The notes: a model not told the origin generated them from the letters alone. A stretch of DNA of 64,000 nucleotides from Proteiniborus sp. MB09-C3 (GCF_030263895.1 NZ_CP127161.1:3286001-3350000); one strand, 5' to 3'. Shown: positions 1 to 8,506, counted from the stretch's first letter. Numbers and translations: made by a program.

Positions 1-234
1 ATATTCACTAGAGGATATATTTTTGTTTAATATCCTGTTAACTTCTCTTTTTAATTCATATTCAGAAGTAAAAGGTTCAGGCAAATTCATTTTACCCTTA
101 AATTTTAATTCTTCTGGTATTTCACAATGCAGATCTTCCAGAATTTCTAACCCTATTTCCTTAAGCATTTGTTTTTGAACTTGTTCATCTGAATTAGGAA
201 TATAGGGATGATTTTTAAATCCGCGTAATGTCAT
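1..234 (-). CDS. gcvPA: Glycine dehydrogenase subunit 1-like protein (GcvPA), N-terminal part
   Basis: The gene enters from the left edge, so only its first 78 codons are visible. The start is ATG at 234 behind AGGAGGTAATTA. The segment YIPNSDEQVQKQMLKEIG followed by IPEELKFKGKMNLPE matches the opening of the alpha half of split glycine decarboxylases, the PLP-dependent P-protein that decarboxylates glycine onto lipoylated GcvH. It lies 18 nt downstream of the short-chain dehydrogenase stop and is probably in one operon with it under the sigma-54 promoter at 1165-1180. Whether GcvPB, GcvH and GcvT follow cannot be seen. The family call is good; true glycine specificity is inferred, since sigma-54 control of a glycine cleavage gene would be unusual. 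Confidence 0.75.
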   Translation of the reverse strand, partial: MTLRGFKNHPYIPNSDEQVQKQMLKEIGLEILEDLHCEIPEELKFKGKMNLPEPFTSEYELKREVNRILNKNISSSEY

Positions 235-252
235 TTAATTACCTCCTCTTTT

Positions 253-1026
253 TTATGCTATTCCTCCACCGTCTACAACCAAAGCTATACCTGTAACCCA
301 TGAAGCTAAATCGCTACATAAGAATAATACTGCATGAGCAATATCATTCGGTGTTCCAAGTCTTTCAAGTGGTCTGCCTTTAGCTGAATCCACTAAGAAG
401 CTATCTACTTGTTCACCCAATTGTCTTCCTTCATCTCTTAGCATATCTGTGTCTGTATCTCCAGGGCAAACAGAATTAACCCTTATATTTTGTGGTCCAT
501 GATCAATTGCCATTGCACGAGTTAAGTTAACGATACCACCCTTTACAGCACAATAAGCTGCTGCTTTGTCTCCACCTTTTAGCCCCCAGCCAGAACTAGT
601 ATTGACTATACTTCCTCCGCCGCCTTTTGCCATAACGGGTATTGCATATTTTGAAAGCAAAAATGTTCCTTTAAGTCCTACATCCAGAACAAAATCCCAC
701 TCTTCCTCTGTTAAATCTACAACAGTTTTTCTCACTGTAACTCCAGCATTATTAAACAGGATATCAATTCTGCCAAATTCTTTTTCTATAAATGCAATAA
801 TATTTTTACAATCTTCATTATTAGTAACATCACATTTTTTAAATACTGCAAAATTTCCTTTGTCTACAATTTCCTTTGCTGCAATATCTCCCTTTTCCTG
901 ATTAACATCTAGCAGTACAATCTTTGCACCATACTCAGCCAGTAATTTAGCTGTTCCGAGTCCAATTCCTGACGCTCCACCAGAGATTACTGCTACTTTC
1001 CCTTCTAATGATAATACATTATTCAT
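253..1026 (-). CDS. SDR-family NAD(P)-dependent oxidoreductase
   Basis: A 257-aa classical short-chain dehydrogenase/reductase, cytosolic. The nucleotide-binding motif SGGASGIG is at residues 15-22. D40 at the end of the second strand suggests NAD rather than NADP. NNAG is at 92-95, with catalytic S145, Y158 and K162 (YCAVK). The C-terminal DLASWVTGIALVVDGG is typical of the family. The start at 1026 has AAGGAGGATAATT before it. It is the first gene after the sigma-54 promoter at 1165-1180 and precedes the gcvPA-like gene, so it probably oxidises an alcohol or hydroxy acid feeding the same pathway. The substrate cannot be read from the sequence. Confidence 0.88.
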   Translation of the reverse strand: MNNVLSLEGKVAVISGGASGIGLGTAKLLAEYGAKIVLLDVNQEKGDIAAKEIVDKGNFAVFKKCDVTNNEDCKNIIAFIEKEFGRIDILFNNAGVTVRKTVVDLTEEEWDFVLDVGLKGTFLLSKYAIPVMAKGGGGSIVNTSSGWGLKGGDKAAAYCAVKGGIVNLTRAMAIDHGPQNIRVNSVCPGDTDTDMLRDEGRQLGEQVDSFLVDSAKGRPLERLGTPNDIAHAVLFLCSDLASWVTGIALVVDGGGIA

Positions 1027-1164
1027 AATTATCCTCCTTACAAGTTTTGAGTATCATGTTTAGGCAATGGAAGCAATTGCATCGCATCACCTGCTTGACT
1101 ATAATTGCTATTTGCCACTTTCTCTAGAGATGGCGACATCTTAGCCTTGTTATATTATATACAT

Positions 1165-1180
1165 TGCATGAATTATGCCA
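1165..1180 (-). promoter_or_regulatory. Sigma-54 (-24/-12) promoter of the SDR-gcvPA operon
   Basis: On the minus strand the sequence reads TGGCATAATTCATGCA: GG (1178-1179) and GC (1166-1167) separated by exactly 10 bases, as RpoN requires. Transcription would start near 1154, about 130 nt ahead of the SDR start. The divergent neighbour at 1344 is a sigma-54 activator, which supports the call. Confidence 0.72.
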
Positions 1181-1290
1181 ATGCCATAGGCTTCTAGCTT
1201 TTTTACTCTAAATCTTAAAAGTCTGCATCTTTACAACTTTCTCTACTAAAATTATTTTTTTGTATTTCAGATGTGATATAATAAGTATAA

Positions 1291-1328
1291 AATTATTGCC
1301 AGTAATGACAATTTAATTGTCAATAATT
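1291..1328. promoter_or_regulatory. Nested palindromes upstream of the sigma-54 activator
   Basis: TGACAATTTAATTGTCA (1306-1322) is a near-perfect palindrome. An outer pair AATTATTG (1291-1298) and CAATAATT (1321-1328) overlaps it. The site is about 110-160 bp upstream of the divergent sigma-54 promoter, a normal distance for an enhancer bound by the activator, and just upstream of the activator's own ribosome site, so autoregulation is also possible. Binding is inferred. Confidence 0.4.
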
Positions 1329-1343
1329 ACAACGGAGGTAATT

Positions 1344-3056
1344 ATGGATATAAAAAGTATAAGACAAAACTTAGTAAATATTATTTCTACAATTTCAAAT
1401 CTTACTAATATGGAATATGCAGTGTTTGATACAAATTCCCAACTAGTATCTAGCACCAAGGTCTATTTGGAAAAGAAAGGGCCTAACGTTCACTCTGCCT
1501 CTATAGAAGAGGTTTTAAATCAAGGTAATGTAATAGTAAATAAGCCTGGTCATATGCTATCCTGTATTGGATGTAGGTTTGTCAATAATTGCCCCTCAAC
1601 TATAGAGCTATTGTCTTGCATTAAATTAAATAATGTTCCTATAGGAGTACTTAGCCTTACTTCCTTCTCTCAGGAAGGCCATAATATGATTGAAAGCAAC
1701 ATTAGAAGCTATATGGAATTACTTGAATATATCTCTAATCTAATAACTATGTTTGCTGCTAATGAAGCTATAAAGCAAAATACTCAGATATTACATAGTG
1801 CTATAGACGAAATTATAAAAGAGATGGGGAAAAACCTTATCATAATCAATAAGGATGGTTTATTAATCCATTGGGATAAAAGCATAGAAAAGTTTTTCTC
1901 GTATTGCAATTTATATCCCCAAACAATATATCAAATGTTTCCCGACGAGATAACAAACTGGTTGTTTTCTACTAAAAGACATAGCAAAAAATATTTTTCC
2001 ACGAAAGATTATAGTGGCAATCTATACCTAACTCCATTGATAATAGATAATGCAATTTTGGGCTATATTCTAAGGCTTGAAGAAGAAAATAAAAAAAGCT
2101 TAGATCATCCGAGGGAAAATTATGGAAATTATTTAGAGTCAATAATATCGAAGAGTAGCGAAATGGAAATTGTTAAAGAAAAAATAAGAAAAATAGGTAA
2201 TTCCTCTTCCTCAGTTTTAATCACTGGCGAAACTGGTACAGGAAAAGAAATGGTTGCTAAAGCAATTCACTATACCAGTAACAGAAAATCACACCCTTTT
2301 GTACCTATAAATTGTGCTAATATTCCTGAAACTATTTTTGAATCGGAATTATTTGGCTATGAAGAAGGTGCTTTTACAGGGGCTAAAAAAGGTGGAAAGC
2401 TAGGGCTATTTGAAATGGCAAATGGAGGAACGATATTTCTTGATGAAATAGGAGAGCTACCTTTACACCTGCAAGCCAAACTATTAAGGGTTTTACAGGA
2501 AAACACTATTCAAAGACTTGGAAGTATAACATCCGTCCCAGTTGATATAAGGATAATTACCGCTACAAATAAAGATTTAGAAATAATGATGAATGAAAAA
2601 AAGTTCAGAGATGATTTATTCTATAGATTGAATGTAATACATATTTATATACCTCCCTTAAATAAAAGATCTGAAGATATAGAAATACTTACAAAGCATT
2701 TTGTAAAGAAATACTCCAATAAGCTTAATAAAGAAATTTTCTCAGTATCCAATGAAGCTATGGATGTATTGAAGTCCCATTCATGGCTAGGAAATATTAG
2801 AGAATTAGAAAATACTATTGAATATGCAATCAATATGGAAGATACAAATATAATTCAGAAATATAATCTCCCTGATAGAATCAATAGCTTCGCAGATAAA
2901 ATAATAGATATTAAAGACATGGTTTTGGAAAAAGAAATTGATGTTATTATTAATGCATTAAATAAAAACGGATGGGATACTAAGGGAAAGGAAAAGGCCG
3001 CCAAGGAATTAGGCATTAGCGTTAGAACATTATATAGGAAGCTTAAACATTGTTAA
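1344..3056 (+). CDS. Sigma-54-dependent transcriptional activator with N-terminal sensor
   Basis: 570 aa from ATG 1344, chosen because CGGAGGTAATT precedes it; an in-frame TTG at 1317 has no ribosome site. The N-terminal half is a sensory region with a cysteine cluster around residues 74-94 (SCIGCRFVNNCP, then LLSCIKL) followed by a PAS-like stretch near 155-250. The AAA+ domain has Walker A GETGTGKE near 295, the sigma-54 contact loop GAFTGA near 342 and Walker B GGTIFLDEIGELP. A Fis-type helix-turn-helix (AAKELGISVRTLYRKL) ends the protein. It is divergent from the SDR-gcvPA operon and probably drives it. The cysteines could bind metal, an Fe-S cluster or heme, but this is not shown. Confidence 0.9.
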   Translation: MDIKSIRQNLVNIISTISNLTNMEYAVFDTNSQLVSSTKVYLEKKGPNVHSASIEEVLNQGNVIVNKPGHMLSCIGCRFVNNCPSTIELLSCIKLNNVPIGVLSLTSFSQEGHNMIESNIRSYMELLEYISNLITMFAANEAIKQNTQILHSAIDEIIKEMGKNLIIINKDGLLIHWDKSIEKFFSYCNLYPQTIYQMFPDEITNWLFSTKRHSKKYFSTKDYSGNLYLTPLIIDNAILGYILRLEEENKKSLDHPRENYGNYLESIISKSSEMEIVKEKIRKIGNSSSSVLITGETGTGKEMVAKAIHYTSNRKSHPFVPINCANIPETIFESELFGYEEGAFTGAKKGGKLGLFEMANGGTIFLDEIGELPLHLQAKLLRVLQENTIQRLGSITSVPVDIRIITATNKDLEIMMNEKKFRDDLFYRLNVIHIYIPPLNKRSEDIEILTKHFVKKYSNKLNKEIFSVSNEAMDVLKSHSWLGNIRELENTIEYAINMEDTNIIQKYNLPDRINSFADKIIDIKDMVLEKEIDVIINALNKNGWDTKGKEKAAKELGISVRTLYRKLKHC

Positions 3057-3121
3057 GTGTCCCCAACTGCGATTATATGAAGGCTCAATAAGCTCTGATA
3101 TGGTAAGGTTGAGTAAGCAAA

Positions 3122-3243
3122 GGGCTACCGAAAAAGTCTATTTATGTCATCTTGAGCGTAAGCGAAAGATCTCTCTTGTATTGAAAACATACATCTTCAA
3201 CTGCATCTCAGAATGACAAACAAAACAGACTTTTTCAGTGGCC
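3122..3243. repeat. Imperfect long inverted repeat, MITE-like or intergenic stem-loop
   Basis: Left arm GGGCTACCGAAAAAGTCT (3122-3139) pairs with AGACTTTTTCAGTGGCC (3227-3243) with few mismatches. Inner parts TGTCATCTTGAGCG and CTCAGAATGACA also pair. The inner motif (GTCATyyTGAGCG..AAGCGAAAGATCTC) resembles short dispersed elements common in clostridial genomes. It lies between convergent genes and may also stop transcription from both sides. A related decayed motif is near 43640-43670. Confidence 0.55.
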
Positions 3244-3264
3244 TTTCAAACAAAGGACTTTATT

Positions 3265-4455
3265 TTATTCACTGGCTTTAAAATTGTATATCGGTTTTAT
3301 AACATCAAGTACTTGGGCTGTATCCTGAATATTGTTGATGATCTCATCCATAGGCTTGTATGCTAGTGCACATTCATCTAAAGTTGACTTGTTTACAGTA
3401 GTGCTATATATACCATCCATTGATTTTTCAAATTCTTCAAGACTAATAGCTTCTTTAGCTTGTCTTCTACTCATAAGCCTTCCTGCTCCATGAGGAGCTG
3501 AGAAATTCCAGTCCTTATTTCCTTTTCCAATGCAAATTAGACTTCCATCTCGCATATTTATTGGAATCAACACTTTTTCTCCCTTCCTCGCAGAAATAGC
3601 ACCCTTTCTTAAAATCATGCTGTTTAAATCAATGTAGTTGTGTATAGTAGTAAACTGTTCCTTTGCTTCAAGATTCATTCTGCTCATAATCTCATGGACA
3701 ATGGCTTTGCGATTGTATACAGCAAACTGTTGAATTATTTTCATGTCATATAGGTAGTTATTATAATTATCTCCTTTTACATAGGCCAATTGTTTATTAA
3801 TCTTATCAGTACTTACTTTCTGAATTTCATCGTAGATTTCCTTTTCTCGTCCTTCTTTCTTTAATCTATTAACAATTTCTACCTTAAGCTTATTTTCTCT
3901 TACAAGCTCTTTGTATCCTAATTCCTGATAGTACTCGGCAGCCTGTTTTCCTAAATGCCTACTTCCAGAGTGAACAACCAAGTATAGCTCTCCGTATTTG
4001 TCTTTGTTGACTTCTATGAAGTGATTGCCCCCTCCTAAGGTTCCAATGCTAAGCTTTGCTCTATTAAGATTGACATGATTTTTACAGGCTAAATCGTCAA
4101 AATCAATATTTTCAGCATATTTATGCTGTTCTTTTCTAATGCAAAAACCTGATGGAATATATTCATAAATAATCTTATCTAATTTATCTAAATCAATCAT
4201 TCTTTGCTTTAACTTTATGGTTTCCATTCCGCAGCCTATATCCACACCAACTAAATTAGGCACAATTTTATCAGATATTGTCATGGTTGTACCTATAGTA
4301 CAGCCTGCACCAGCATGAGCATCTGGCATGATTCTGATAACACTATCCCTTGCAAATTCCTGATTGCATAATTCTATAATCTGAGCCATTGCTCCTTCAT
4401 CTATATTATCTGTAAAGACTTTAGCAGTATTATGTTTTCCATTAATTTCAATCAT
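3265..4455 (-). CDS. rtcB: RtcB-family RNA ligase
   Basis: 396 aa from ATG 4455; an upstream in-frame TTG at 4467 is possible but GGGAG sits directly before 4455. RtcB joins 2',3'-cyclic phosphate or 3'-phosphate RNA ends to 5'-OH ends with GTP and Mn2+. Family signatures are present: VGVDIGCGM near residue 70 with the metal-binding aspartate and cysteine, GGGNHFIE, HSGSRHLGK, and near the C-terminus APHGAGRLMSR, whose histidine is the guanylylation site in characterised members. It is shorter than the roughly 480-aa archaeal form, as usual for this bacterial branch. It stands alone, with no RtcA or archease next to it; a role in RNA repair is inferred. Confidence 0.88.
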   Translation of the reverse strand: MIEINGKHNTAKVFTDNIDEGAMAQIIELCNQEFARDSVIRIMPDAHAGAGCTIGTTMTISDKIVPNLVGVDIGCGMETIKLKQRMIDLDKLDKIIYEYIPSGFCIRKEQHKYAENIDFDDLACKNHVNLNRAKLSIGTLGGGNHFIEVNKDKYGELYLVVHSGSRHLGKQAAEYYQELGYKELVRENKLKVEIVNRLKKEGREKEIYDEIQKVSTDKINKQLAYVKGDNYNNYLYDMKIIQQFAVYNRKAIVHEIMSRMNLEAKEQFTTIHNYIDLNSMILRKGAISARKGEKVLIPINMRDGSLICIGKGNKDWNFSAPHGAGRLMSRRQAKEAISLEEFEKSMDGIYSTTVNKSTLDECALAYKPMDEIINNIQDTAQVLDVIKPIYNFKASE

Positions 4456-4567
4456 ATTTTCTCCCAACCCTTCTATGCACCAGTATTACCTGTCATTAAT
4501 ATTATCAAACGACCTATAGTTTAGCAATAAGTTTATGTATATTATCCCGTTTCCAAAATAAATTAAA

Positions 4568-4601
4568 TGCCTGACAGCATCGATCTTTTAACTGTCAGGC
4601 A
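4568..4601. terminator. Hairpin between trpP-like gene and rtcB
   Basis: TGCCTGACAG (4568-4577) and CTGTCAGGCA (4592-4601) form a perfect 10-bp stem with a 14-nt loop. No clear T tract follows on either strand. It lies just after the trpP-like stop on the minus strand, so it may be a weak terminator or a dispersed palindrome. Confidence 0.4.
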
Positions 4602-4608
4602 CCACCTA

Positions 4609-5124
4609 TTAGCTTATTTTAAAGTTACTTCTTTTAATACTGATTTTTACAGCATTATATAAAACCATGCCCACTACTGTATTTATGAGGACAGCAGGTA
4701 TGACAATTGAAATTAATAATACACTGAAGTTTCCTGGAAGCCCTGCCAAAAGTGCTGCTGAAGACAGGAAAACTACTCCACTTATTAAAGTACCTAAGGA
4801 TATTATGATTATCATCAATACTTGATCTTTAATATGCTTAGATAAAGCTCTAATACTGAAATATATTATAGTTGTAGTAATTATCTTATCAAAAATATTA
4901 GGTAATTGTCCTGCTGGGAAACCAGTTGTTAGTGCGGAAAATATCCCAATAACTAAGCCTGATGTTATACAGGATTTAAAATCTTCATTTAATGATATTA
5001 CTATAAAGAGCATAACCAGCGAAAAGTCTGGCTTCATACCAAGCACTAATGGTGGAGTAATCTGATGCAAAAGAGCTCCAATCGCAAGTAGTAAAGAATT
5101 TAATACAAATTTTTTCATATTCAT
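4609..5124 (-). CDS. trpP: Tryptophan transporter, TrpP family
   Basis: 171 aa from ATG 5124, preceded by AAGGAGAG. Hydrophobic throughout, with about five predicted membrane helices and the motif LGMKPDFSLVMLF near residue 30, as in the small TrpP/YhaG family of Bacillus and clostridia. An upstream T-box with a TGG specifier (see next entry) makes tryptophan import the best reading: uncharged tRNA-Trp would relieve termination. It is monocistronic, ending at the hairpin before rtcB. The fold also resembles ECF-type S components, so a helper ATPase cannot be excluded. Confidence 0.82.
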   Translation of the reverse strand: MNMKKFVLNSLLLAIGALLHQITPPLVLGMKPDFSLVMLFIVISLNEDFKSCITSGLVIGIFSALTTGFPAGQLPNIFDKIITTTIIYFSIRALSKHIKDQVLMIIIISLGTLISGVVFLSSAALLAGLPGNFSVLLISIVIPAVLINTVVGMVLYNAVKISIKRSNFKIS

Positions 5125-5235
5125 TAAAAACACTCTCCTTCGATTTTTCTTTCTGTTTTTTATTCTTATACTATTGACACTAGCTTCTCTTCACATCACC
5201 ATCACTCCCTTCTGTATTTGTTAAATCAAAAAACA

Positions 5236-5505
5236 AAAAATCCGTCCTATATAATAGGACGGAATAATATCCGCGGTACCACCTAAATTGTGTAAAGTAC
5301 ACCTCTCTTCAAGTACTAACATACCCTATCCGCTGTAACGTGCGGCTAACGGCAGTGCTAATCTAAACATTTATTTCACACTACTCCTCAAGGGCCCATT
5401 CATCGAATATATCGTGCCAGATTTCCACCATCACCAGCTCTCTATGACTAAACATTCAACTACTATTCCCTATCAACGGAATGGATTAAATTATTAATAT
5501 GATAT
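5236..5505 (-). ncRNA. T-box leader (Trp-specific) controlling trpP
   Basis: On the minus strand the leader contains the conserved antiterminator core AGGTGGTACCGCGG (about 5271-5284) followed by a terminator: stem CCGTCCTAT/ATAGGACGG (5241-5263) and a T-rich run. Stem I elements (AGAGAGCTGGTGATGGTGG) lie near 5424-5442. In the 3' side of stem I the context GAA-TGG-GCC (TGG at 5396-5398) is where the specifier codon sits, giving tryptophan. This matches the downstream gene. The exact 5' end is estimated. Confidence 0.88.
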
Positions 5506-5726
5506 CACTAGAGCCTTGAATAGTCAAATGATTTTTCATTGTAATAATAAATTTCATAGACAGAAATAGTCATCATATAAATACTAATAAATTAAAAAAC
5601 ATATGGTTTTGATCTATTAAATATTGATGGATAATGATTTCATCCGTACAAAAACAATATTTTAATCTATCAAGTTTAAATTCTGACGTTTTAAACTTCA
5701 TATTCCAATCAGACTTTACATTGGTA
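5506..5726. other. AT-rich divergent intergenic region
   Basis: Between the T-box leader start (minus) and the niacin transporter promoter (plus). It must hold the promoter of the T-box transcript, but no convincing -35/-10 pair was picked out. No ORF or repeat seen. Confidence 0.4.
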
Positions 5727-5755
5727 TTGACAATTGTATATACACCTGCTATTCT
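5727..5755 (+). promoter_or_regulatory. Sigma-A promoter of the niaX-like gene
   Basis: TTGACA (5727-5732), a 17-bp spacer and TATTCT (5750-5755). The spacer includes TATATACACCTG, a possible half of a NiaR-type operator, but that is only a suggestion. Confidence 0.6.
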
Positions 5756-5785
5756 ATTATTGAATAATATTAGGAGGTGTGCATC

Positions 5786-6304
5786 ATGAATACAAAAAAA
5801 CTAGCAATGGCAGCTTTACTGACAGCACTTGCAATTGTTATACCTTTTGCAGTATTTTTTAAAGTAATAATACCGCCATTTTCAGCTACACTTGGTTCTC
5901 ATGTACCTATGTTTATAGCCATGCTGCTAGGTCCTGAAGTAGCAATTATGGCTGGTCTTGGTTCTGCTCTTGGATTTTTTCTAAATCTTGGCCCTTTAAT
6001 TGGTGCTAGGGCCTTTATGCACGTATTCGTTGGATTAGCCGGGTCAAAGCTCATAAGAAAGGGGATGTCATTTGGAAAAGTATCTGTTATTACAGCCCCA
6101 CTGCATGGATTACTTGAAGTTCTTGTAGTGATGCCATTTATAGAATTCAATGCTTATAATCTACTTATAATTACAGGGGTTGGAACTATACTTCATCATT
6201 ATGCCGATGCCTTCATTTCATATGTAATTATAAACATACTTCAAAAATCACCTGCAGCTAATTTTATTAAACTAACTAATGAAAAAAGTCATAGTCACAT
6301 ATAA
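5786..6304 (+). CDS. niaX: ECF transporter S component, niacin type (NiaX-like)
   Basis: 172 aa from ATG 5786 with AGGAGGTG before it; an in-frame GTG at 5777 overlaps that ribosome site and is less likely. Five to six hydrophobic helices begin with MNTKKLAMAALLTALAIVIP, the typical S-component opening with small residues in helix 1 for docking to the shared EcfT. The block LGSHVPMFIAMLLGP followed by GLGSALGFF is close to NiaX proteins that capture nicotinate or nicotinamide. The energising EcfA1A2T module is not in this window. Substrate assignment is by remembered family resemblance; the ECF class is more certain than niacin. Confidence 0.72.
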   Translation: MNTKKLAMAALLTALAIVIPFAVFFKVIIPPFSATLGSHVPMFIAMLLGPEVAIMAGLGSALGFFLNLGPLIGARAFMHVFVGLAGSKLIRKGMSFGKVSVITAPLHGLLEVLVVMPFIEFNAYNLLIITGVGTILHHYADAFISYVIINILQKSPAANFIKLTNEKSHSHI

Positions 6305-6314
6305 AATTAATTGT

Positions 6315-6515
6315 TTAGGTGAAAAAGAGACTTACTACAAGCCACTTGATTGCTTGTAGTAAGTCCCGTATTTTTGATAAATTTATTTCATCTCTAATTA
6401 AAAAAGAATTATATGTAGTTCCAATTCGCTTAGATAGCTTTTTTCCAAAAACTTGTCCAAAATCCCAATGTATTTTCCCTAGCCAAGTAACTGCCTCATT
6501 TATCTTATAGCCCAT
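6315..6515 (-). CDS. Small hypothetical protein, convergent with niaX
   Basis: Up to 66 aa, starting MGYKINEAVTWLGKIHWDFG. It has a strong ribosome site (AGGAGGAAAAGT) before ATG 6515, which argues that it is translated. No family recognised. The last third of the frame runs through the terminator hairpin at 6329-6365, so the annotated end is odd: transcription would normally stop inside it. Either the protein truly ends there or the gene is truncated by sequence decay. An overlapping plus-strand frame lacks a ribosome site and is regarded as a shadow. Confidence 0.4.
   Translation of the reverse strand: MGYKINEAVTWLGKIHWDFGQVFGKKLSKRIGTTYNSFLIRDEINLSKIRDLLQAIKWLVVSLFFT
6329..6374. terminator. 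Bidirectional terminator
   Basis: GACTTACTACAAGC (6329-6342) and GCTTGTAGTAAGTC (6352-6365) form a perfect 14-bp stem with a 9-nt loop. ATTTTT follows on the plus strand (niaX) and TCTCTTTTTC on the minus strand. Confidence 0.85.
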
Positions 6516-6813
6516 ACTTTTCCTCCTGTCAATTTCATTTAACTGTATTCTCTTCTATTTATTCATCATTTTTAAGTGTTTTAAACATTGATATTATTAT
6601 TGTATATCATATTTCATTATTACAGTCCACAATCATAGCCTTTGCTTTTAACTATTCTCACCATTCAGCATAATCAGGCATTATTAATCCTGCCTATTCA
6701 GTTAAGTATAACTAAAAAAATATTATATCAAAATTAAGCTTTTCACGTACTATTTTATTGTCCTATGGACATGCTATAATAATATTAGGAATAATTTTTA
6801 GGGGGAGAGTCTT
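6516..6813 (+). promoter_or_regulatory. Intergenic region with promoter of the tyrR-like gene
   Basis: About 300 AT-rich bases. A perfect TATAAT at 6775-6780 ends TGGACATGCTATAAT; no good -35 stands 17 bp upstream. The ribosome site GGGGGAGA precedes the TTG start at 6814. Nothing else seen. Confidence 0.5.
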
Positions 6814-8376
6814 TTGAATAGTAAAAAAATTAGATTTTTAGTAGAAGAAAACAGGGTAGGTATGGCGAACGAAATATTATCTGCTTTGGCTTCAAAAAAT
6901 ATAAACATTATTACTATGGAAATACATCCACCCTATATATCTATAAAAATTGAGTGTGAAGATATTAATTTTAACCAGCTTCAAAATTGGATTAAAGGCG
7001 AAATTAAAGAAATCTTAGATGTAACAGAAATAGATATGATGGATTCTGAAAAATTAGCCATGAAGCTACAGACAATTATTAATAGTATGACTGATGGAGT
7101 TATTGCAGTTGATAAACTAGGAAATATAGAATATTTTAATTCAAAGTCTGCCAGTCTTTTCAATATAACACATTTGGAAAGAGACATTAACATAAATTCT
7201 ATAATTCCAAAAGAAATTTATGACCCTAATATAGATATAGATGATAAAAACAGCATTGAAGTATGTACAAAAATTAGAAATAAGAAGCTAAATTTAATCT
7301 TAAATATAAAGCATATAAAAAATCACTTAGGTATTAAACTTGGTGCTCTTTTAATTTTTAAAGAAATGGGGGAGGTTAGAAAGCTAATACAAACTATTTC
7401 TGGACCCTCTATGGTAGATTTTGATGATATCATAGGAGAATCAGATAGTATAAAAAACACTATCTCATTAGCTAAACTAGTATCAAAAACAGAATCTAAT
7501 GTTCTAATATTAGGAGAAAGCGGAACTGGAAAAGAATTATTTGCTAGAGCTATTCATAAAAATAGCACACGTAGCAATGGACCTTTTGTGGCTGTTAATT
7601 GCTCAGCTGTACCTGAAACTTTACTTGAAAGTGAATTCTTTGGATATGAGAAAAATGCATTTACAGGTGCCAGCAAAACAGGTAAGCAAGGACTTTTTGA
7701 ATTAGCCACTGGCGGCAGTATTTTTCTAGATGAAATAGGGGATTTGCCAATTCATTTACAAGGAAAAATATTAAGAGCTATACAGGAAAAACACATACGC
7801 CGTGTAAGTGGAGAAAAAGAAATCCCCATAGATGTGAGAATAATATCCGCAACCCACCGAGATCTACAGGACATGGTACAGCAGGGTACCTTCAGAGAAG
7901 ACTTGTATTATAGATTAAATGTAGTACCAGTTCAAATATTGCCTTTAAGAAAGAGAAAAGAAGATATTCCTGTTTTAACAGAATACTTTATTCAAGTTTT
8001 ATCAGAAAGTATGGGAAAAAAGAATATCCAGATAACAGACGAAGCGCTAGATAAATTATTAAACCACCATTGGCAGGGTAATGTAAGAGAGCTTCAAAAC
8101 ATTATAGAAAGAGCAATAATATTCGCAAAGGATAAAATAGAGATAAACCATATAATGATAAATAATGAAGGCTCAAATATAACAGAAAAAAATGTTGATG
8201 AAAGTAAAGCTGATTCTAATTTTCCAGTAAATCTACCACGAATAATAGAGAACATCGAATATAAATATATTAGAAATGCTAGTAAGGAATTTAACTCCTC
8301 AAGAGAAATAGCTAAAGCCCTTGGTATATCCCACACAACTGTGATAAATAAGCTAAAGAATTATAATCTTTTGTAA
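6814..8376 (+). CDS. TyrR-like sigma-54-interacting regulator of aromatic amino acid metabolism
   Basis: 520 aa with a TTG start after GGGGGAGAGTCT. Order of domains: ACT-like ligand domain (1-70, opening [20 protein letters not shown]), PAS (about 80-185), AAA+ (about 205-440, Walker A GESGTGKE at 234-241, Walker [14 protein letters not shown]), C-terminal helix-turn-helix ([19 protein letters not shown]). This ACT-PAS-AAA-HTH order is that of TyrR, which senses aromatic amino acids. The sigma-54 loop reads NAFTGA near 281 instead of GAFTGA, keeping FTGA. It sits just upstream of tyrosine phenol-lyase, whose promoter region has three TyrR-like boxes and a sigma-54 promoter, so it most likely activates that gene in response to tyrosine. 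Confidence 0.88.
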   Translation: MNSKKIRFLVEENRVGMANEILSALASKNINIITMEIHPPYISIKIECEDINFNQLQNWIKGEIKEILDVTEIDMMDSEKLAMKLQTIINSMTDGVIAVDKLGNIEYFNSKSASLFNITHLERDININSIIPKEIYDPNIDIDDKNSIEVCTKIRNKKLNLILNIKHIKNHLGIKLGALLIFKEMGEVRKLIQTISGPSMVDFDDIIGESDSIKNTISLAKLVSKTESNVLILGESGTGKELFARAIHKNSTRSNGPFVAVNCSAVPETLLESEFFGYEKNAFTGASKTGKQGLFELATGGSIFLDEIGDLPIHLQGKILRAIQEKHIRRVSGEKEIPIDVRIISATHRDLQDMVQQGTFREDLYYRLNVVPVQILPLRKRKEDIPVLTEYFIQVLSESMGKKNIQITDEALDKLLNHHWQGNVRELQNIIERAIIFAKDKIEINHIMINNEGSNITEKNVDESKADSNFPVNLPRIIENIEYKYIRNASKEFNSSREIAKALGISHTTVINKLKNYNLL

Positions 8377-8430
8377 AATGTTTTTACGATATGTAAATAT
8401 TGTTTACAATATTCGTAAAATATGTTTACA
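8372..8430. promoter_or_regulatory. Three tandem TyrR-like boxes
   Basis: TGTAAA-N5-TTTACG (8372-8388), TGTAAA-N5-TTTACA (8392-8408) and CGTAAA-N5-TTTACA (8414-8430). Centres are 20 and 22 bp apart, so on one face of the helix. The first overlaps the end of the tyrR-like gene. The E. coli TyrR box is TGTAAA-N6-TTTACA; all three copies here have N5. They lie about 60-120 bp upstream of the sigma-54 promoter, suited to enhancer binding. Confidence 0.75.
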
Positions 8431-8490
8431 TACGGAATAAAGTTTTATCTGCAAGCATGTAATTTTCAAGTTTTATCTATTATATTTTCT

Positions 8491-8506
8491 TGGCATTAAT
8501 ATTGCT
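8491..8506 (+). promoter_or_regulatory. Sigma-54 promoter of tyrosine phenol-lyase
   Basis: TGGCATTAATATTGCT: GG (8492-8493) and GC (8504-8505) with 10 bases between. Start of transcription is expected near 8517, followed by AAGGAGGAATATA and the ATG at 8545. Confidence 0.85.

Noticed and set aside
566-901. 111-aa plus-strand ORF opposite the SDR gene
   Set aside because: No ribosome site, low-complexity translation, fully antisense to a well-supported gene.
4609-5124. trpP-like gene as a biotin or riboflavin S component
   Set aside because: The T-box with a TGG specifier points to tryptophan, and the sequence fits the TrpP family better.
6319-6510. 63-aa plus-strand ORF after niaX
   Set aside because: Starts inside the niaX terminator and lacks a ribosome site; the opposite frame has one.
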